Source of the DNA: Mycobacterium colombiense
GTDB lineage: Bacteria; Actinomycetota; Actinomycetes; Mycobacteriales; Mycobacteriaceae
Direction of reading: 5' to 3'
Length of the DNA: 64,000 nucleotides
NCBI RefSeq assembly: GCF_001672755.1
Contig: NZ_LZKI01000010.1
Span: 1-64,000 of the forward strand
The notes beneath the pieces are model-generated. The model was given only the letters and a program-made list of their open reading frames with translations. It searched no databases and was not told where the DNA came from. This document shows, piece by piece, positions 62,141 to 64,000 of the stretch. The number at the start of each line of letters is the position of its first letter. The first letter of the stretch is position 1. Made by a program: the position numbers and the translations under genes.

Positions 62141-62956
62141 GTGAGTGCTGGGGGTTCGCCCCTGCGGAGTGGGGACCCCGCCCCCGCGCGCGGGTCCGTT
62201 CCGCTGAGGCCTGACGCCTGCCCGCCCTGGCTGCGTCCGCTTGTCGACCACGTCGACGACGTTCCCGACGCGGCCCGGCGCCGGCTGCCGGCCGACGTAC
62301 TGGCGATGATCACCACCAAGGCCGCGTCGGCGGTGGCGACCCTGCGCGGCGCGAGCCGCGAAGCCGCCGTGCTGGTGTTGTTCTCCGGCCCCGAATCCGG
62401 CGCACCCGACGGCGGTTTTCCCGACGAGGCCGACCTGCTGGTCACCGTGCGGGCATCGACCCTGCGCCACCACGCCGGCCAGGCGGCGTTTCCCGGCGGT
62501 GCCGCCGATCCCACCGACGACGGCCCGATCGATACCGCGCTGCGCGAGGCCCGCGAGGAAACCGGCATCGATGTCAGCAGGCTGTCCCCCTTGGCGACGA
62601 TGGAAAAGATGTTCATCGCGCCGTCGCAGTTCCACGTCGTCCCGGTGCTGGCCTACTCGCCGGATCCCGGCCCGGTGGCCGTCGTCAACGAGGCCGAAAC
62701 GGCAATCGTCGCGCGAGTTCCGGTGCGCGCCTTCATCAATCCGGACAACCGGCTGATGGTGTACCGCGGCGATCTCGGCCGCCGATGGGCCGGCCCCGCG
62801 TTTCTGCTCAACGAGATGCTGGTCTGGGGATTCACCGGCCAGGTGATTTCTGCGTTGCTGGACGTCGCCGGCTGGGCCCAGCCGTGGGATACCACCGACG
62901 AGCGGGAATTGGACGCGGCGATGGCGCTGGTCGGCGACGGGGGCGAATCTCGATGA
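62141..62956 (+). CDS. NUDIX hydrolase, CoA-pyrophosphatase-like (Rv3672c-like)
   Basis: A 271-residue enzyme. The Nudix box is present as AFPGGAADPTDDGPIDTALREAREETGID, with the UPF0035/CoA-type PGGxxD opening. It likely cleaves CoA or related compounds to 4'-phosphopantetheine and ADP. GTG 62141 follows a perfect GGAGGGG site. The stop overlaps the marP ATG. Confidence 0.88.
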   Translation: MSAGGSPLRSGDPAPARGSVPLRPDACPPWLRPLVDHVDDVPDAARRRLPADVLAMITTKAASAVATLRGASREAAVLVLFSGPESGAPDGGFPDEADLLVTVRASTLRHHAGQAAFPGGAADPTDDGPIDTALREAREETGIDVSRLSPLATMEKMFIAPSQFHVVPVLAYSPDPGPVAVVNEAETAIVARVPVRAFINPDNRLMVYRGDLGRRWAGPAFLLNEMLVWGFTGQVISALLDVAGWAQPWDTTDERELDAAMALVGDGGESR

Positions 62957-64000
62957 ATTCCATGAGCCCGTCGCAGTGGCTGGACGTCGCCGTCCTGGCG
63001 GTCGCCTTCATCGCGGCGATCTCGGGCTGGCGGTCGGGCGCGCTGGGCTCGTTGCTCTCGTTCGTCGGCGTGTTGCTCGGTGCTATTGCGGGTGTACTGC
63101 TGGCGCCCCACCTGGTCAGCCACATCGCGGCCCCGCGGGCGAAATTGTTTGCCGCACTGTTTTTGATCCTGGCGCTGGTCGTCATCGGCGAGGTCGCAGG
63201 TGTGGTGTTGGGACGCGCCGTGCGGGGTGCGATCCGCAGCCGTTTGATCCGAACGGTCGACTCGGTCATCGGGGTGGCGGTCCAGCTGGTCGTGGTGCTG
63301 ACCGCGGCGTGGTTGTTGGCGACGCCGCTGACCCAGTCAAAGGACCAGCCGGAACTGGCCGCCGCGGTCCGCGGTTCGCGAGTGTTGGCTCAGGTCAACG
63401 ACGTAGCGCCGCCCTGGCTCAAGACGGTACCCAAGCGGCTGTCCGCGCTGCTGAACACCTCCGGCCTGCCCGCGGTGCTGGAACCGTTCAGCCGCACCCC
63501 GGTCATTCCCGTCGCCTCACCCGATCCCGAGCTGGCCGGCAACCCGGTGGTGCAGGCCACCGCGCCCAGCGTGGTCAAGGTGCGCAGCCTGGCCCCCAGC
63601 TGCCAGAAAGTGTTGGAGGGCAGCGGATTCGTGATCGCGCCCGACCGGGTGATGACCAACGCGCACGTGGTGGCCGGATCCAACAGCGTGCAGATCTACG
63701 CCAGTGGCAGTCCGCTGGACGCCACGGTGGTGTCGTACGATCCGGCCGTCGACATCGCGATCCTGGCCGTGCCCAATTTGCCGCCGCCCCCACTGGCTTT
63801 CGCGCAGGGCGACGCGAAAACCGGTGCCAGCGTGGTAGTCCTGGGTTATCCCGGTGGCGGAAACTTCACCGCAACCCCGGCCAGGATTCGCGAGCTGATC
63901 AAGCTGAGCGGGCCCGACATCTACCGGGATCCGGCCCCGGTCACCCGCGACGTCTACACCATCAGAGCCAGTGTGGAGCAAGGCAATTCGGGTGGGCCGT
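62953..64000 (+). CDS. marP: MarP, membrane serine protease (5' part)
   Basis: 349 codons are visible, open to the window end. Four membrane helices (about 8-26, 34-53, 64-84 and 105-124) precede a periplasmic trypsin-like domain with His238 (TNAHVVAG), Asp267 (AVDIAIL) and Ser346 (GNSGGP), each three residues beyond the M. tuberculosis Rv3671c triad. Cys217 could form the stabilising disulfide with a cysteine past the window. MarP maintains intrabacterial pH in acid. ATG 62953 overlaps the NUDIX stop (ATGA). The 3' end is cut off by the window. Confidence 0.93.
   Translation, partial: MNSMSPSQWLDVAVLAVAFIAAISGWRSGALGSLLSFVGVLLGAIAGVLLAPHLVSHIAAPRAKLFAALFLILALVVIGEVAGVVLGRAVRGAIRSRLIRTVDSVIGVAVQLVVVLTAAWLLATPLTQSKDQPELAAAVRGSRVLAQVNDVAPPWLKTVPKRLSALLNTSGLPAVLEPFSRTPVIPVASPDPELAGNPVVQATAPSVVKVRSLAPSCQKVLEGSGFVIAPDRVMTNAHVVAGSNSVQIYASGSPLDATVVSYDPAVDIAILAVPNLPPPPLAFAQGDAKTGASVVVLGYPGGGNFTATPARIRELIKLSGPDIYRDPAPVTRDVYTIRASVEQGNSGGP

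Overview
The window is high-GC DNA with mycobacterial gene content. It holds the complete ergothioneine operon egtABCDE, whiB4, ponA2, crp, marP, rsfB, paired Get3/ArsA-like ATPases and F420 chemistry, with many GTG/TTG starts and ATGA-type stop/start overlaps. From my memory of the M. tuberculosis gene order, the backbone is the Rv3707c-to-Rv3671c interval read in reverse. It is interrupted by genes that M. tuberculosis lacks at these places. I therefore infer a non-tuberculous Mycobacterium; I cannot name the species.

Layout. 0-0.6 kb: a DUF4185 gene broken by a fold-back (inverted) duplication at the left edge. 0.7-4.3 kb: two paralogous His/Gly/Pro-rich membrane proteins, a catalase behind a palindromic promoter, and a PknH-sensor-like exported protein. 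4.4-10 kb: egtA-egtE, all overlapping or touching. 10-14 kb: a methyltransferase, a glutamate-cysteine-ligase-like enzyme and glpK. 14-15.3 kb: a PadR regulator divergent from a small membrane protein. 15.3-23.3 kb: an RDD protein, a SpoIIM-like protein, a MoxR/DUF58/DUF4350/DUF4129 cluster, a proline-rich membrane protein and a YqeY-like protein.

23.3-41.8 kb is an accessory block between the Rv3688c and Rv3687c equivalents. It carries a complete selenocysteine system (selB, selA, tRNA-Sec, selD). Its apparent client is a formate dehydrogenase whose alpha subunit reads through an in-frame UGA followed by an E. coli-like SECIS hairpin; FdhB and NrfD-type subunits follow. Next come an F420-family oxidoreductase, a stress cluster (membrane protein, DJ-1/PfpI, HemK-like methyltransferase, CDGSH protein, haem-oxygenase-like redox enzyme) and a stressosome/partner-switch module (RsbR, RsbS, RsbT, two SpoIIE-type phosphatases).

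41.9-50 kb: rsfB, a UsfY-like protein, a DUF4193 protein, a membrane Mrr-like nuclease, a GAF-ANTAR regulator, a three-gene DyP peroxidase cassette and tRNA-Pro. 50-64 kb: a core run with cds1, a metallophosphoesterase, ponA2, whiB4, the paired ATPases (one frameshifted), RidA, an MBL-fold hydrolase, crp, nth, a TlpA-like protein, a NUDIX CoA pyrophosphatase and the start of marP.

A recurring theme is SigF. Seven sites fit GTTT/GTGT-N15-16-GGGTAB. Most lie just upstream of stress genes, several so close that the mRNAs would be nearly leaderless. They sit around a stressosome-like module and rsfB, a known regulator of SigF, so the accessory genes may form a SigF stress regulon wired to their own sensory switch.
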